Positions 1 through 13,098 of a stretch of DNA of 64,000 bases are shown one piece after another. Source of the DNA: Rosa chinensis (lineage: Eukaryota > Streptophyta > Magnoliopsida > Rosales > Rosaceae); assembly GCF_002994745.2 (NCBI RefSeq), contig NC_037093.1:34490884-34554883 (forward strand), read 5' to 3'. The position numbers and the translations under genes were made by a program. The notes under the pieces were generated by a model, which was not told where the DNA came from, did no database searches, and saw only the letters and a list, made by a program, of their open reading frames with translations. Numbering within the stretch: position 1 is the first letter of the stretch; every line of letters begins with the position of its first letter.

Positions 1-55
1 TGGTAAAAACAATCAAGTTGCTAATACAAACATACTCTTAACCACCATGATAATG

Positions 56-3000
56 TCATAAACTCTTCAGTCTGCACGCTCTTGTGTTTAATTTCGCACG
101 TCTCTCTTCATACGATGCTGGATCAATTCATTAACAGTTATTAGACAGGAACGTTAGTAAATCACAGCTAGAAAGCACATGAAGTAACATCAGCTGTATG
201 TCCTCATCTTCATACTAAGAACCAATTTTGTTTTTAACTTAAAAATCGAGTTTTGGACAATTGTGAATTAATTGCCATAAAAACAATTAATCACTAGATA
301 TAGTAATAAGTTTCCAAAAAAATTCACTTGCAAAGAGGTTAACCGTCTTTGAAGCATTTTTATAATTATGTAGCATAATTATATATGATGCATAAGAAGT
401 CTATATTACTGTAACGACCATTTCGTATGTAACTTCAAAGATACAGTACTTACGCTCAGTTGGGCGCGACATGAGTGGAACATGGGAAGATTTCTTCTTC
501 ATCGTTCCATTATCCAAGGAGCGCTGATCTGAGAAACAAAGGCGATCTCAGTAATAGCCATATGTGTCTGTGTAACAAAATGTTTAGTTGTTTACTGAGA
601 GTGATAAGAGAGAATATATCACCTTCAGCACCTTTTTCTACTGGAAAACAGCATTGTAGAGCCTCATTAAAAATTGCAGCTTGGAGATGATAGTTTCGAC
701 ATTCATGAGCCAAGTGTATGCGCAAAGCTTGTCTGGCATCTAGGAATGCAACCGAAAGAAATATTCAGAATTTGGAGAGACATAGCAGGTGGCAGTTTTG
801 ATCCAGCCAGCATTTATAAAGAAATTAAACAGTAAACAATGAACATAACACATCAGCATTATAAATAAAAAATGTCTAATGTTTCTAAACAAGAAGCAAA
901 GGATGCAGCTATCGCCATCCAAGTACCTGAAGAGCAAATGAACTTGAGACCCTCAAATTCACAGGATTGAAGTACCAACGGAATCTCTGGCGCCATGCCA
1001 TATTGAGGTTTTCTCGGAATTCTGTCAGTATCCAGTAATGCATCTATAACCTACCATTTAACGCATTTAAATCGAGTTACTTTTATGTAATAAAAGTGAA
1101 AGCTTAAAGGTAGAGACCACAAATAAAAATATTCTGAATTTCTGATACTATCTGAAAAGCTGCCAGTGTTAAGAAAGCCTTTGAGCATTTCTCGGTGGTT
1201 TCAATTCCAGTGGAAAGTTCAAATGAAAGACTTTTCCGCAAATTCCCAATGGTTGGGCATGTGCAGTGCTTGGTTTGAACCTTCTTACTGCAGCCAACAC
1301 TATCATGTTGAATATCAAACAGTTGTAAAACAGCATGTGCATAATAGTGTTTAGTTCATGTCCACTAGTACTAGATAAAATAATATGCATAGTGTTTCTT
1401 TCAAATGGACCCAAATGCCAGTATTGTCATGAACATGTTCTTTTGGCTGCGTAGATTAATTTGCATGTCAACATAATAGTTTTGACTTTTGAGAGATGCA
1501 AGAAAACTGATTATTTGAGACAATACCCAGCAGCTTAATCAAGCATAAATTACAACTTAAGAACCAATCAATCAACAAGACATTTGGTACTCACATCAGG
1601 AGATTCATGACCTTGGCCAATCAAGAGTAGTACAGCAACCATGCATCGGACCTGATGCCAAAGGAAAGCACTACCTTTGATTTTAAATGCCCAAAGCTGG
1701 TTCCCCTCAAACCTGAGAATCATGAAATACATTTCAAGTTATACTCAAGACAGCCCTGGTCTTAATAGACAAAGTTCTCGTTTTTCTTGTTGTCATCTTG
1801 AAAAAATAAAAAATTAAACTGGATAAACATGACTTTACATACCCCATTCATTTCTAGTTAAGTAAATAGGGTAATCTGAATTAATTGATTCGAGAAAAGG
1901 GAAGGAGTGAAGATTTATCTACCCATATTAACCTCACATCACAAGGCGACATTGCAAATGAAGTGATTTTCCTCCTGTAATTGTGCACATTAAGAGCATC
2001 CATCTTACAGAAGTTTCTGAAGTCATGTTCACCAACAAATTTCCTACCAGCAGTCTCCATAGCCTGGTGAAACATGAACCACAGAAAACCAAGTTTCTTG
2101 TTCTCTTAATTTTAATAATGGGACCACCAAAATATGCATTTGAAAAAAAAAAAAAAAGGCCCCATAAATGAAACGAGAAAGAATAACCACATACCAAGAA
2201 ATTCAGATTTTCTCCCCAAAATAAATAATAATACTCCCTGCTTAGACAGCTAAACCTGTATTAATAAAGGAAAGCAACAAATTATGCTAACGCAAGGTCC
2301 CAACTTTGACCTAAACCAAAAAAGAAACAAAAGAATAAAGTAGGGTCAGTAAGTAATACAAAAAAGTGCCCACAACCATTTGGTCTAGTGGCATCACTTT
2401 CCGCTTTAAGTCGAACGTCCTGGTTTGACTCAACTCACTCAAGTATGTGTAATCAAAAATAAAATTAAAAGAATACAAAAAATTAGTTGTTCTACAGTTG
2501 GAGAATGTAAAAGTATCAGAACTTAGCCATATTCAACTGATTGTCTTCATTAGATTTGTTAAGAAAGCAAGACAACTTCCTAATGAAACAAACAAGACTT
2601 GTTCAACAACCTCATTTTCTCCATGAAGGACAGGTGGTGATGACCTAAAGGAATTCATTTACTCCCATGTAAATGTAATACACCATGCATAAGAAATCCT
2701 TACATAATCCTTCAGCTTATTAAAATGCAGCTTTAAAAGCTACAAACCTTCTAAGCATACTTCCTTAATTAGCAATATTATGCTTAATAATCATGATGTT
2801 AGTGATGTATAAGGTCAATTTATACTAAACACTATCAATATAACTTTAAGAGATATACACCCATTTTGTGGCAATTAAGTCGAGGGTACCATGCAAAATT
2901 TGCGATGATATTAAGTGGACTGCCAGCTGACTCTGCAGGGGTCTACTCATTCTATGTCTCAATGCTTGAAAATGAACTTGTTTCAGTAAAGAAAGTGCCA

Positions 3001-6000
3001 TAGAAGGAAACAATCCCCAGAACACCTCTCCTTTCCAGAGTTCTTTAGTTTAGGGAAAATAGATGCACACAATATGAAAAAGATAGAACATTTTGCAAGT
3101 AAAAGGTAGTTTTATGCATATGATCTTAAATTAGTGGAAACATTCATACAAGGTAGACAAACCTCGCACTGAAACCCAATGGTACAGGATACCAACCAAA
3201 AACTCGAATATCATCCGGAAGGACTCGATTCAGCACCCTCACATAATCGATTTCACCTTCTGAGGGAAACAAACAAGCATCTGTTATTCAATTGGAATGT
3301 GGTTGGGTTAAATATGAGATCAAACTCAAATGTACAACAAATCTTAAATGAAGCTCTAGCAAATTTCATACGGCTCAAATTCTCAAAAGATCTTAGTCAA
3401 GTGACAAGTAAGCTTTATAATCTCAACTACAGTGCTATATTTTCTTTCCCTTAAGGAACTTTTTATCCATCTCCATGTCTAACATTTTATGGTCTGCTAG
3501 TTTGGGTTAGACACCAACTACCCAAAACTTCTCCAAATAAAGGCCAGCCTTATGCAACTTACGTTTAAAGACAAATATTCAAAAACTTGAGCTTGCTAAA
3601 GATTAAGAACTATGAAAAATGAATCTAAGGACACATATGGTCCAATGTATCCAGGTTCACAATAGACTCTTGCCACACTTTTAGGTGGGTGTACCATCAA
3701 GACTCAAGACAGACAATTGATCGACATAGCCAACTAATTATGCAACCAACACCAAGACAAAATTATCTTCCCATTCCTCATGTGTCCTGTGAGGCCTCTG
3801 AAAGAAAACACCCACACGGGTCAAGAGGCTTAGACCAGCCCATAGCCAATCTTCAGGCATTAGATGCATAGGTGCTAGAATTTCTTAGCTTTGAAGCAAT
3901 AGTGTAAACATGTTTTTGTTACTTAAGTGATGATCAACCATATATTCCACAGATGTTTTCCATATAACTGTGTCGTTCACCCATTTTTTGGAGTCAAACC
4001 CTTGTGCAGCTTGATTCAATAATGTAGTATAATAGACACGTCCTAGTTTTGCTCTTGAAAAGAATACAAGACTATTTAATACCTATTCAGAGTTACCTCA
4101 AATTTCTACTCCCATACCATAGGGAAATCTGATTTGGGAATAGCCTGAGTCAACAAAGGTAGGCCTACACAATGATTATCAACTTCTCTAATTATGTGTT
4201 CTATGACGCTAGGCTAAGCAATTGTGCCGCCCTAACATAAAAGCATCAAACAACTAAATGTATATTAAATTAACATGGCAACCCCATCCTAATATCATAA
4301 TCCTAAAGAAATAATAAATCTTACTCAACCACTAAAAACTGATTACTGTCTATAGGCGGAAAAATAATTAAATTTGATCAACAAACTTTGAGATGCAATA
4401 TCAAGTGTGAGTCTTGTATAACTATTTCAAAGTTCAAAGTTCAAACCATATAACTTTGGTCACAGGAAACTGTTACTCTATGCTGAGGCTTTTAAGTAAT
4501 GGGGACAAACAAGATTTTGGCCCTGTACAGCCATGACTTGGACTTTGGAGTTGGAGAGTAACAAAAGAATGCTAGAAACTATGGCAAGAATACAAGATCT
4601 CTTCTACTTTAGATAGAAATAGATATAAGCCTCTCCTTGGAAATCCTCTGAACATTTGTGAGGTGTTTGTGTTTTAGTGTTGTTCTTCTTAATTGGGCTG
4701 AAGTAACATCAATTGATTGAGTGTCTTCTTTTTGTAGTAGATTTGGTGCTTTGCTTGCAATCTTAGGAATAAAGCTTATTTAATTTTGCTTTTCAATGTA
4801 CTACTTGTATCCTATTTTAAGTTGGCAATACGTAGAGATGCTGAGAACATTATATATGTTGTAAACTTGTAATGCAACTCTGTTTCAATATGCCACCTTA
4901 TGTGGGGCATGACTTGACCCAAAAGCGTGGTCCAACTAAGACTGGGTGACGTGAAGCATGTCGGGCTTGACAAGATCAATAACAAATTGTAGCATCCAAT
5001 CCAAAGCCAATTGGCAATATGTGGAGAGCCCATGGCATTATATGTTGTAATGCAAGGCTCTGCATTCTGGATGTCGGGTTACTCCCCACACGAACCCCAG
5101 CAAACACTCCCCCACCCCCACCCCAAAACACACACACACACACACACAAAAAGGCTGACCATATTGTTCTTGGTTGCTAGGATCTTCACTGATTTCACAT
5201 GCTTCCTTGAGGTTTGATCTTAAATAGAGAGCAATCACCTGTATAATATAATTGTTATAATTTCAATAAGTCACATAAATGGAAAATCTGGATTTACAGG
5301 CATATCAGTAGAAATTTGCTTTACAACATTGAAATGAATGATACTTTTTGAACTTTTAAAACAATCAAACAATTAAGCTTCCGAAACAGCATGTCAATAC
5401 TAAATGTTTAAATGAAGAAATGTAAGGACATTGAAAATGGTGCGTTGATGATAGGACATTCAAGTTTTAAACAAATCAAACAATTAAGCTTCCCAATCAA
5501 TGTTCGCTGCTGATAGACAGGGCATTGAAAATTGAATACTATGTGCAAAACATCTAAAAACAAACCTCAATGAACAGACTAAACCTTTTTTTTTTTCCTT
5601 TAAAGAAAAAGTACAGTTAGACAGGGTTCCTGATGCATCCCTCAATGAAACCTAATTAACAAGACAAAGTAGATATACATAGGAAAAAAAAAATACATGT
5701 GGACTTATCTCACCAAATGGAGCTGTTTAGATGCAGTATATCGAATTTCATCGTGACAAAATAATCGTAAGACCAACCTAGGGAATAGGAAAGGTTCCAA
5801 ACATAGTTATAGTGTTATACACATAATAGATCTCTGCATCCCTTAATATGGTCGATCCATGAGTGGGACAGTTCAAGTTCTCCCAACAACTTTAATGTTC
5901 ATGCAAAGATCTATATGACACTTGGAAAGGAGGATGTATACACAAAAACCGCTCCAATGACATAGTAAGTTTGATAGTTTGATTTTGATGTCATTCCATA

Positions 6001-9000
6001 AGCTCGAGGATCTTGAGCATAAGGTAGGATACAATTAAACTGATTGTGAATAAATATATGAAGAACATAAGCCAGAGAAATAAACTAATAGAAAATACAG
6101 AGACAATACTGGAAATCTACTTCCAGCATCTTGACCCTAAATTGATAAAATAAACAAATAAGCAACCTAAGAGAATAACAAACTAAAAATAAAAATATCA
6201 TCAACATATATGTCAAAAATTAAACAGACATTTGCAATGTCAACACCAATCAACAACATACAAATAGATACTTTTTTTATCAACTTACTTGCCCAACAGC
6301 AGAAACTCCCTTGTCTGTCCTACCACATCTTGAGTAATGTGATTCCTTCTTATCACCGATCAAAAGTCTTGTCTTCTCAAGAGCTTTGAAAATTTCAGAC
6401 TGCACGTTATTCAATGTACAATAGAAGCTCATGCGTTATATTCATTTATATTGCTCTTCTAGTTAGCATGAACATCAATAGAAATTAGAAATTTGTTATG
6501 AGAAACGAATACCTCAATAGTTGGATCCATCTGTGCCTCAGCAGCAAAACCATAGAACCTGTAAGACAGCACATATTGTAAAAAAGGCCTCAATAATCCT
6601 TTTTTTTTTTTTTTTTTTTTGAAGTATATTAACTTTTGGGGGAGTGAAATTCGCACTGCCCTAATTACATATGACTATGACACCTGCTTTCAATTTTATA
6701 TTTCTTATCTTTTCATTGGTTGAGTTATCACTTATCCTCGTTCCTCAACTCTTGTAGAAAGGAGATTCTGGTGTCGATAAGGCAACAATGAAGATTTTCT
6801 TGCTGCGGATGGATTGGAAGCAGGCAACAACGAAGCCAAGGGAGTGTTTATCAGGGGATTAGATTTTTCTTTTTTTGTTCTTTTTTTTGTTTGGAGGGGT
6901 TTGAACATTGAAGGGGAAGAGAAGGTGTAAACTTGTGCGGCTTGAAGAGCAGGGGAGAGAACTATGGCTAGCTGGGATGGGTTGTTTTATTGATTGATGA
7001 TTAGGTTAGAATAGCTCACAGTTTAGCAGTTTGGCTCCGCCTAAGCAACAGGTCAGTGGTGGGTGGGATTTAGGGGACTTGGGAGGAGTAGAGGAAGTTG
7101 GAGAAAGAAACAATCTCGGCAATTTGGGTTTTCAGTGGAGAGGATAGTCATTGTCGTCTGGGTAGAAGAAAGGTGGTCATGAGAAGTGTTTAGGACTGAG
7201 GAGTAAAATAAACTAAAAAACAAAAAATAAAAAATAAAAACCAAAAAAGAAATGGTCACTAAAATTAAAGGTCTTATTGGTTTTTTTATTTTTTATTTTT
7301 TTCTATTGGAGGTGGGGCTGGGGCTGCTGGAAAAATGCTACCTTTGGCCAAAATACATGACTTTCAAAGCAACATATCTCTTGCTGTGGTGATTCATGAT
7401 CCTTGTGTCGTAACCTGATACAAGCATATATAATGAATCAGCCATCACTCAGCAGAGTATCACTGTTCAAAAGGTGAACTTTCCTATACAAAGTAGACTG
7501 TTGATTTTGAATTATAATAATTTGGAGTTCAAAATTAGAATAAGCAACATACTCAGATGCAATGAGTCTCCACATAGCTATTTAAAGATCAATTAAAAAA
7601 AAAAAAAGACAACTAAATCTGAATTATAATAATTTGGAGCTTAAAATTAGAATAAGCAACATATTGATTATGCAATGAGTCTCCACATAGCTATTAGAAA
7701 GGAGAATAACTAAGGACAACGATGAAACACTAGAGAGAGGGGGAGAGGGGGAGAGAGAGAAAGAGAGCAAAGTAATTAAGCAAAGATGTTTGCAATTATG
7801 AATTATGAACTGGCACCAGTTCTGGCAATGTATGAGACATCTTTGCAATGAAATTATTTGTTGTTTGGCAATTTTTGCCAAAATTATTTTCTTGTTTTTA
7901 TTTCTTTCCGAAAAAAAAAATCAAAGAAAATACCTGGCAATTTCCCTTTAAGTTTCTCCTTGGTGGTGTTCTTACTTTGAAAGCTCGATTTCCCGCTTTT
8001 CTCAACTAAATTATCAGAACTTACAGAAGAGACTTCAGTCTTGTCCTGTTGCTGCATTGCAACATACTTATCTTCGTAAAATAAAAACAAAACAAAAAGT
8101 TGTTCAAATTGTATAATTGTCAATTCCTGACATTGGTAAATGACCCAAAGAAAGTTGATTACAATTTAATTAGCGACGATCATAGGTAGAAAGTTCATAT
8201 TCTTCAGTCAGTGATTAACAATTTGTTGGGCAATACTGAACACAATTACCACAAAATATACAGGTTCCAAACATAAACAAATGCAACCAAACAGAAGGCG
8301 GGTTTTTATTTTCTAATGTGTCTTAAGGAATTAATAAAACTTTTTTTTTTTTGGATAAAAGTATAAGGGGTTTTATTCCTTTTAAGTTAGGTTTCTCGTC
8401 TTACAGAAGATTGTCCATTTCACTCCCTCACTTATTCATTTGAATGCCTGACAGGTTTCTTATGCAGCAAATTCTAGTTCCGTTTCCTTTGACAAGGCCA
8501 ACTCCACAGGGACTTTGCATGATTAAGATGCACTGCATGTTTTATAGTGGATATATCAAGGACCAGAACTAGATTACCTTTTCTTTTATACATATTTCTA
8601 ATTTCTGAACCATATATTCAGCTGTGACACATCATACAACATTACATGTTAACTTTAGAAAAAGAATTCAGTCATAAATTTATTTTCTTGTTTATATCTG
8701 AAACAGTAAAGAATCTAACAGCAAAATAGCAAACCTGATGGCAGTGACAAACTGCGAGTTGAGATGACAACTTGGCATTTAATGCCTCTAATTCCTGGAT
8801 GTGATTTCAAAATAGTAATCAGAACAATACACTTGTAAATAATATAGAAACTTTAAGTAACTATTGGACTATAGTATAGGATAAATGCAAAAGACAGTTT
8901 ATCATTACGGTATTAAACAAACACTGAGAGTGAGACATTGTGGTGATTGCTTAGAATGGCAAGTCAAAACCAAGCAAAACCCAGAAAACCAAGAGAATCA

Positions 9001-10212
9001 AACACAGAGATAAGGAACACAAGAACCACAGATATAATGTGGTTCCAAAGTCGCCTACGTCAATTGGGCAGCAACAATTATCTTCCACTATATGAATTAT
9101 GGGTACACAATCTTAGCTAGCCTCTAACCCAAAACTTGATGAATAACTAGAAAGAATAAGAAAATAAGGTGATGTGGAAGCCAAGTCATATTATAAAAAA
9201 TAAGTTCATCCATTTGCCATCCAGAATACAATCAAGAGATTGTCCTTAATCATGAAATAAATGCATTTCACTAATGCAATTTTAGGTTATATCTTTTGAT
9301 TTTCTTTTGTCATAATGTTCAATAGTAAGTGTCATATAGTTATGTCTTTCAGAATTCCTACGAGCATTAGTTTAAGGATTATCAATAATTCATGTAATGG
9401 CTCCATAAAAAGGGCGACTTTGTAAGCTTTGAAGCAGAAGTGGTATAAAAAAAATCAGTTGAGATTTTCTGCTCCGGTATGAAACAAGGGTCAACTTGTA
9501 GAGATTCCAAGACACCTTTGGTGTGATGCCAAAGGCTGGCGTGAGACCGGAATTCTTTCTAGGAGTGACTCCTGAAACCCTGCAGGTGTGAAACTGGTAG
9601 TTTTTATTCCTTTCCAAATCTTATTTCATATGTCCTCAACCATATGGACTCTCTTTTTTCTTCTCTTCTCTTCTCTTCTGCCCATACTCAATTTCTCCCT
9701 GCAACGGACTGCAAAACATTGATCTCTCTGCGCTTCTAAACAAGAGCAGTTGCAGGAATCCCATTTGTGCTATACAAGTAACTACCCCATTTGCAGGAAT
9801 CCCTCAACAGATCCAACCACATACAATAGCTGGTTCAAGAAAAGGGCGGCTTTTCGAAAAATTTTCGAAGCACAATTTTTGTTTAGTAGAAGTACAAAAC
9901 TAATCATAAGTTCATTTTCAACAAGTTCCCCAGCTCACACCACCCTTTGACGTTTCAAAATGGAACTGAACATAATATGAGAGGTGGACATAATCAAAAT
10001 GGAAGTAAGAGACTGAATCAACATCTGAGTTTAACAAGTCTGTGTCTGTTTGCTTAAGGAAGCTAAATCAACAGCTGAGACTGAGAATAACCAAGCCAGC
10101 CAACAATTTAAGCAAAGCAATCGACAATGTATTGTTTTGATTCAACGGGGGGAGAGAGAGAGAGTACCTGAACTCTATGCCGGAGGGAGTCGACGACAGT
10201 GGTTACGTCCAT
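56..10212 (-). CDS. PUS3: tRNA pseudouridine(38/39) synthase, PUS3/DEG1-like, 15 exons
   Basis: Isomerises uridine to pseudouridine at positions 38/39 of tRNA anticodon stems (TruA family; eukaryotic Deg1/Pus3 branch). I assembled these exons in coding order: 10168-10212, 8735-8794, 7934-8066, 7342-7414, 6513-6558, 6289-6399, 5160-5238, 3163-3259, 2195-2255, 1933-2063, 1595-1712, 927-1050, 632-739, 454-528 and 56-117. All introns are GT-AG. The exons sum to 1323 nt, giving 440 residues and a TGA at 56-58. The catalytic loop [13 protein letters not shown] places the nucleophile Asp near residue 148 (codon at 6313-6315). Other family signatures are [54 protein letters not shown] and, near the C-terminus, [16 protein letters not shown]. 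The N-terminal 80 residues are polar and less conserved. The exon 3 acceptor is the least certain junction (in-frame AGs nearby). No disabling lesion is seen, so the gene is probably functional. Confidence 0.96.
2341..2470 (+). repeat. SINE-like repeat in PUS3 intron 8
   Basis: An A-box-like TTGGTCTAGTGGCAT is followed about 45 bp later by a B-box-like GGTTTGACTC. That is the arrangement of a tRNA-derived Pol III promoter. The same A-box phrase recurs, inverted, near 52390 in the laccase locus, which supports a dispersed family. Ends are approximate. Confidence 0.45.
4800..5090. repeat. Probable repeat fragment in PUS3 intron 7
   Basis: Two related phrases about 190 bp apart (TTGGCAATACGTAGAG and TTGGCAATATGTGGAG), each followed by a motif of the ATTATAT-GTTGTAA type, suggest an internally duplicated transposon remnant. 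No coding capacity is seen. Confidence 0.35.
5127..5148. repeat. (AC)n microsatellite
   Basis: About ten AC repeats lie immediately next to the donor of PUS3 exon 7 (exon edge at 5160). On the transcribed strand they read as GT repeats just inside the intron. Confidence 0.9.
5340..5560. repeat. Diverged tandem duplication in PUS3 intron 6
   Basis: The phrase CAAACAATTAAGCTTCC occurs twice about 100 bp apart, each copy followed by a similar GACA...CATTGAAAA segment. This suggests a local duplication in the intron. Confidence 0.5.
7509..7715. repeat. 112-bp direct tandem duplication in PUS3 intron 3
   Basis: GAATTATAATAATTTGGAG begins at 7509 and again at 7621. Both copies continue through a near-identical stretch to TGAGTCTCCACATAGCTATT. 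The copies differ at a few positions and by an A-run. Confidence 0.9.
8940..9180. repeat. LTR-like fragment in PUS3 intron 2
   Basis: A stretch with AAACCAAGAGAATCAAACACAGAG followed by GTGGTTC and GCCTACGTC resembles the antisense end of plant copia/gypsy LTRs. There is no partner repeat in the intron. The call rests on resemblance only. Confidence 0.
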
Positions 10213-10404
10213 GGTCGATAGATATCCTCTGCTTCTGCTCGTTTCTACTTTTCCAGACGACGGCCTGCGCTGCAGTTAGGGCCACTCCCTGTCTCTTCTC
10301 ACTTGCCCATTAACGACTTAAAAAAATATTTATTTATTTATTTTTCAGTCATTTTTTTCCTTTCAAAAAAAAAAAAAATTTATAGGCGTCATCAATTTCA
10401 AAAC
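10213..10404 (-). promoter_or_regulatory. PUS3 5' UTR/proximal promoter, cut short by a copia insertion
   Basis: This is the only original sequence between the PUS3 start codon and the copia LTR that begins at 10405. It holds a GC-richer part next to the ATG and A/T runs further out. I see no confident TATA box in the minus direction. Any promoter element more than 192 bp upstream now lies beyond a 7-kb retrotransposon. Confidence 0.5.
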
Positions 10405-10608
10405 TGTTTAAGAATATCTCTATTTTGTGTTTAATCCAAACTCTAGGTTACTTGACCTAGTGGTAATAGGGTTAAATTAGAAGAATCTAGAGATTCTCTT
10501 TCCTTGTATGATTCTAACTCTATGCATTGTAATCCTCTATATAAAGAGGCCCCTATTATCAATGAGAATACATAACAAATTTCTCTCAATTCCTGATTCC
10601 CTAAAATA
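10405..10608 (+). repeat. Copia 5' LTR
   Basis: Begins TGTTTAAG and ends CTAAAATA, where the 3' LTR has CTAAAACA, so the terminal CA has mutated to TA. It contains CTATATAAAGAGG near 10540, a likely TATA box for retrotransposon transcription. Confidence 0.95.
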
Positions 10609-10624
10609 CGTTATCAGCACGAAG
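10609..10624 (+). other. Copia primer binding site region
   Basis: CGTTATCAGCACGAAG directly follows the 5' LTR, where the primer binding site must lie. It is only partly like the usual plant copia site for initiator methionine tRNA (TGGTATCAGAGC). Confidence 0.6.
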
Positions 10625-11690
10625 CCCTAACTCTGAAATCCTAAATTCGTAGCCTTCAAATCCCAGAAACCACCGCCGCCCACCTTGAAGATCTCAACTC
10701 TAGGAGTCCAGAACCGGCGGCCCCACCCCCAGAACCGGCCGGAAAACCACCGAACCGGCCACCGGAAATAGCAAAAGTCCCTCTGCCCGGTTGAAAGCCT
10801 TCCTCACCACCTCCTGCAGCCATACTCCACCACCTGCAGCGTCTCCACCCCAGAAACCCGGAACCGGAAATTTCACCGCCGGAACCGGCCAAAAAGTCTC
10901 TGAACCGCTCACCAGAAACCCGCCTGCCCTAAACCGCCGCCTCACCTTCAGTTTGCAGATTCTCTCTCTGCCCTATCCCTGTAAGCCCAGCCCAGAAGCA
11001 GCGAGGCCCAGAAGCAACGAAGCCCAGAGGCACAGCGTAGGCCCAGAAGCAGCGCAGCCCAGAAGCGTGGCCCACTGAAGTCACCTACCTCAGGCGCCAC
11101 ATCAGCGCTTGCGTCAGTGTCCAGTCAGCATTGCATCTGCCACGTCAGCACCCCGGTCAACGGTCAGCCAACACCGGTCAACCCTCCGGTCAACACTTTC
11201 CCGTCAACTTTCCGGCCACTTTCCGACGACTTTTCGGCCACTTTTCCGACAACATTTTCCGGCCAACTTTTCGGTCAAGTATTCGGTCACTTTTAAGGTA
11301 ATTTTCTAAAAGTTCCCGTTTTTGAAGTTTTTTTTTTTTTTTTTAATTTCTTCTTCTTTTCTCAGGGACTTCCAACATCCCTTCTTCTACCCCCATTTCT
11401 TCTTTATAGGGGAGACCAAAAACCGAACTGTGGGGGTTCGTGCTCACTTCAAGCTTGGAGCTTGTAGAGTCCTCCAAACTTAGAGTTTGTTGAGAAGAAA
11501 ACGATCGACCACATACATTATTGTTTCGATCTAATCCAAAACCCCTCTTGGAATCGGATTTTCTTGGAAGCGACTACGATCAGAAAAATCCCTAATTTCT
11601 TGGAAATGACTACGCTAAGAAATTTAATAGTTTTTCGTGGTAGCCTTTCTCGCTCCGAAACTAACCCTAATCTTGTGTTGTTTTTTCAGG
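10625..11690 (+). other. Copia untranslated leader
   Basis: GC-rich leader between the primer site and gag. It has CCGGCC-rich runs (10700-10900), CAGCGMGGCCCAGAAGC-like repeats (about 10990-11070) and CGGTCAAC / TTTTCCGG repeats (11150-11290). Open frames here are compositional. TTTTTTCAGG just before the gag ATG resembles a splice acceptor. Confidence 0.6.
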
Positions 11691-12789
11691 ATGAGTTACC
11701 TGAACAAGCTGAACTTTGTTCCACTAGAGACAACTGGTGCAGGATACCATAGGTGGGTCCGAGATGTGCGCCAACATCTTAAGGCTGATGGACTTCTGGA
11801 AGCCATCCAAGAGCCTAGTCAGAACGTGCTCTCCATTGAGCAAGCTACTGCTTTTGAAGCAAATCAAGCTAAAGCCATCATTCTCATGAGTCATGACAAG
11901 GCATATGAATGACGCGCTCCAAAGTGAATACCTCAATGAGGAGGACCCAAGAAAGCTATGGGTTGAACTTGAGCAGCGATTTGGCAACGTTCGTGACTCC
12001 CTGCTTCCTGATTTAGAAGTGCGATGGCATAGCCTCCGCTTCTGTGATTTCAAGTCTGTGCTTGATTATAACTCGGAAGCTCTTCGTATCAAGTCCCTGA
12101 TGGAGTTTTGTGGTCAAACCATAACTGATACGATGTTGATCGAGAAGACTCTCTCTACCTTCCCCGTCTCTGCCCTGATGATTTCAAAGAATTATCGGAT
12201 TGATGTGAAAGCAGGACGTATCACGAGGTTTCATGAGCTTATTGGCGCCATGAACGTAGCTGAAAAGCACGACAACGTACATACTCGTGAAGAACTAAAA
12301 TGCTAGACCCATGGGAACTAAGTCTATTCCGGAGTCTAACTATAGTCGCGCCCCCAAGGGAGGACGCAAGAAGCGAAACCCTAAGAGTAAGGACAATTCT
12401 GGACGCTCTGGTCCATATTCTCGCCATAAAGAGGAAGGAAATCTCCAAGAGAGGCGTGCACGGAACCGTGGAGGTCAACGTGTGAAGAGAGAGAGAGGCG
12501 GAGCCTCCGGCTATGGTGGTGACGCCACCAAGAATAATAGTCGTCCAACACAGCACCAAAAGCATCTCAATCAAGGGAGCCTGACCATAAAGATGTTTGT
12601 CTTCGATGTGGATCAAGTGGACATTGGGCAAGGAAGTGTACTGCATCCCAGAACGTTGCCAACGCATACAAGATGTATCGTGAAGCAAGGGAGGCAAATT
12701 ACATGGAACAAGAAGATCAAGATGGAGATCTCGATCTAAGGGTGGAAGATTACAAGGATCAAGACCCAGAAACTGGCGATTTTGATTAA
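11691..12789 (+). pseudogene. gag: Copia gag, frameshifted
   Basis: Capsid-like nucleocapsid precursor. It starts MSYLNKLNFVPLETTGAGYH and continues through a copia-type gag domain (RHMNDALQSEYL, LWVELEQRFG, YRIDVKAGRITRFHELIGAM). A CCHC zinc knuckle, C-LR-C-GSSG-H-WARK-C, is encoded at 12598-12639 and would bind the RNA genome. The frame is interrupted near 11895, after the helical domain near 12306, and again before the zinc knuckle, so no single polypeptide can be made. Length and order match copia gag. Confidence 0.9.
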
Positions 12790-13098
12790 GTCTTTTTATT
12801 TTCCAAGAGATGTAGGCAATTGCCATATTACTTTTGTAGTAGATGCCAATGATATTAGTCTCTCTTCAAAGTAGGCGTACTCAATGTAAAAGTGATGTCT
12901 AGAAAGGTTTTGAGATAAGTGGTACTTAAGCGAGTTTTGCTCCACCGATATCTCTCTACTTACCTGGTCACATTTACATTGGAATTACCGAAAGAAGTTA
13001 GACGACTACCATTGTTTTGCATTAACTAGTTTATTGGATTAGATTTTCATTGGTTAAGAGAAACGATGATGTAATTCCGTTTGGCTTATTAATAAAAG

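Noticed and set aside
2865..2905. Coding-like stretch on the minus strand between PUS3 exons 8 and 9 ([12 protein letters not shown])
   Set aside because: It breaks the exon phase. The genuine exon 9 at 2195-2255 ([16 protein letters not shown]) joins both neighbours in frame.
7053..8123. Several 68-85 codon minus-strand open frames in the PUS3 region
   Set aside because: Only the part 7934-8066 is exon. The rest is T/C-rich intron read through by chance.
10656..11078. Overlapping open frames on both strands in GC-rich DNA after the copia 5' LTR
   Set aside because: They lie in the copia leader. The open frames come from CCGG-rich composition, and no conserved domain is seen.
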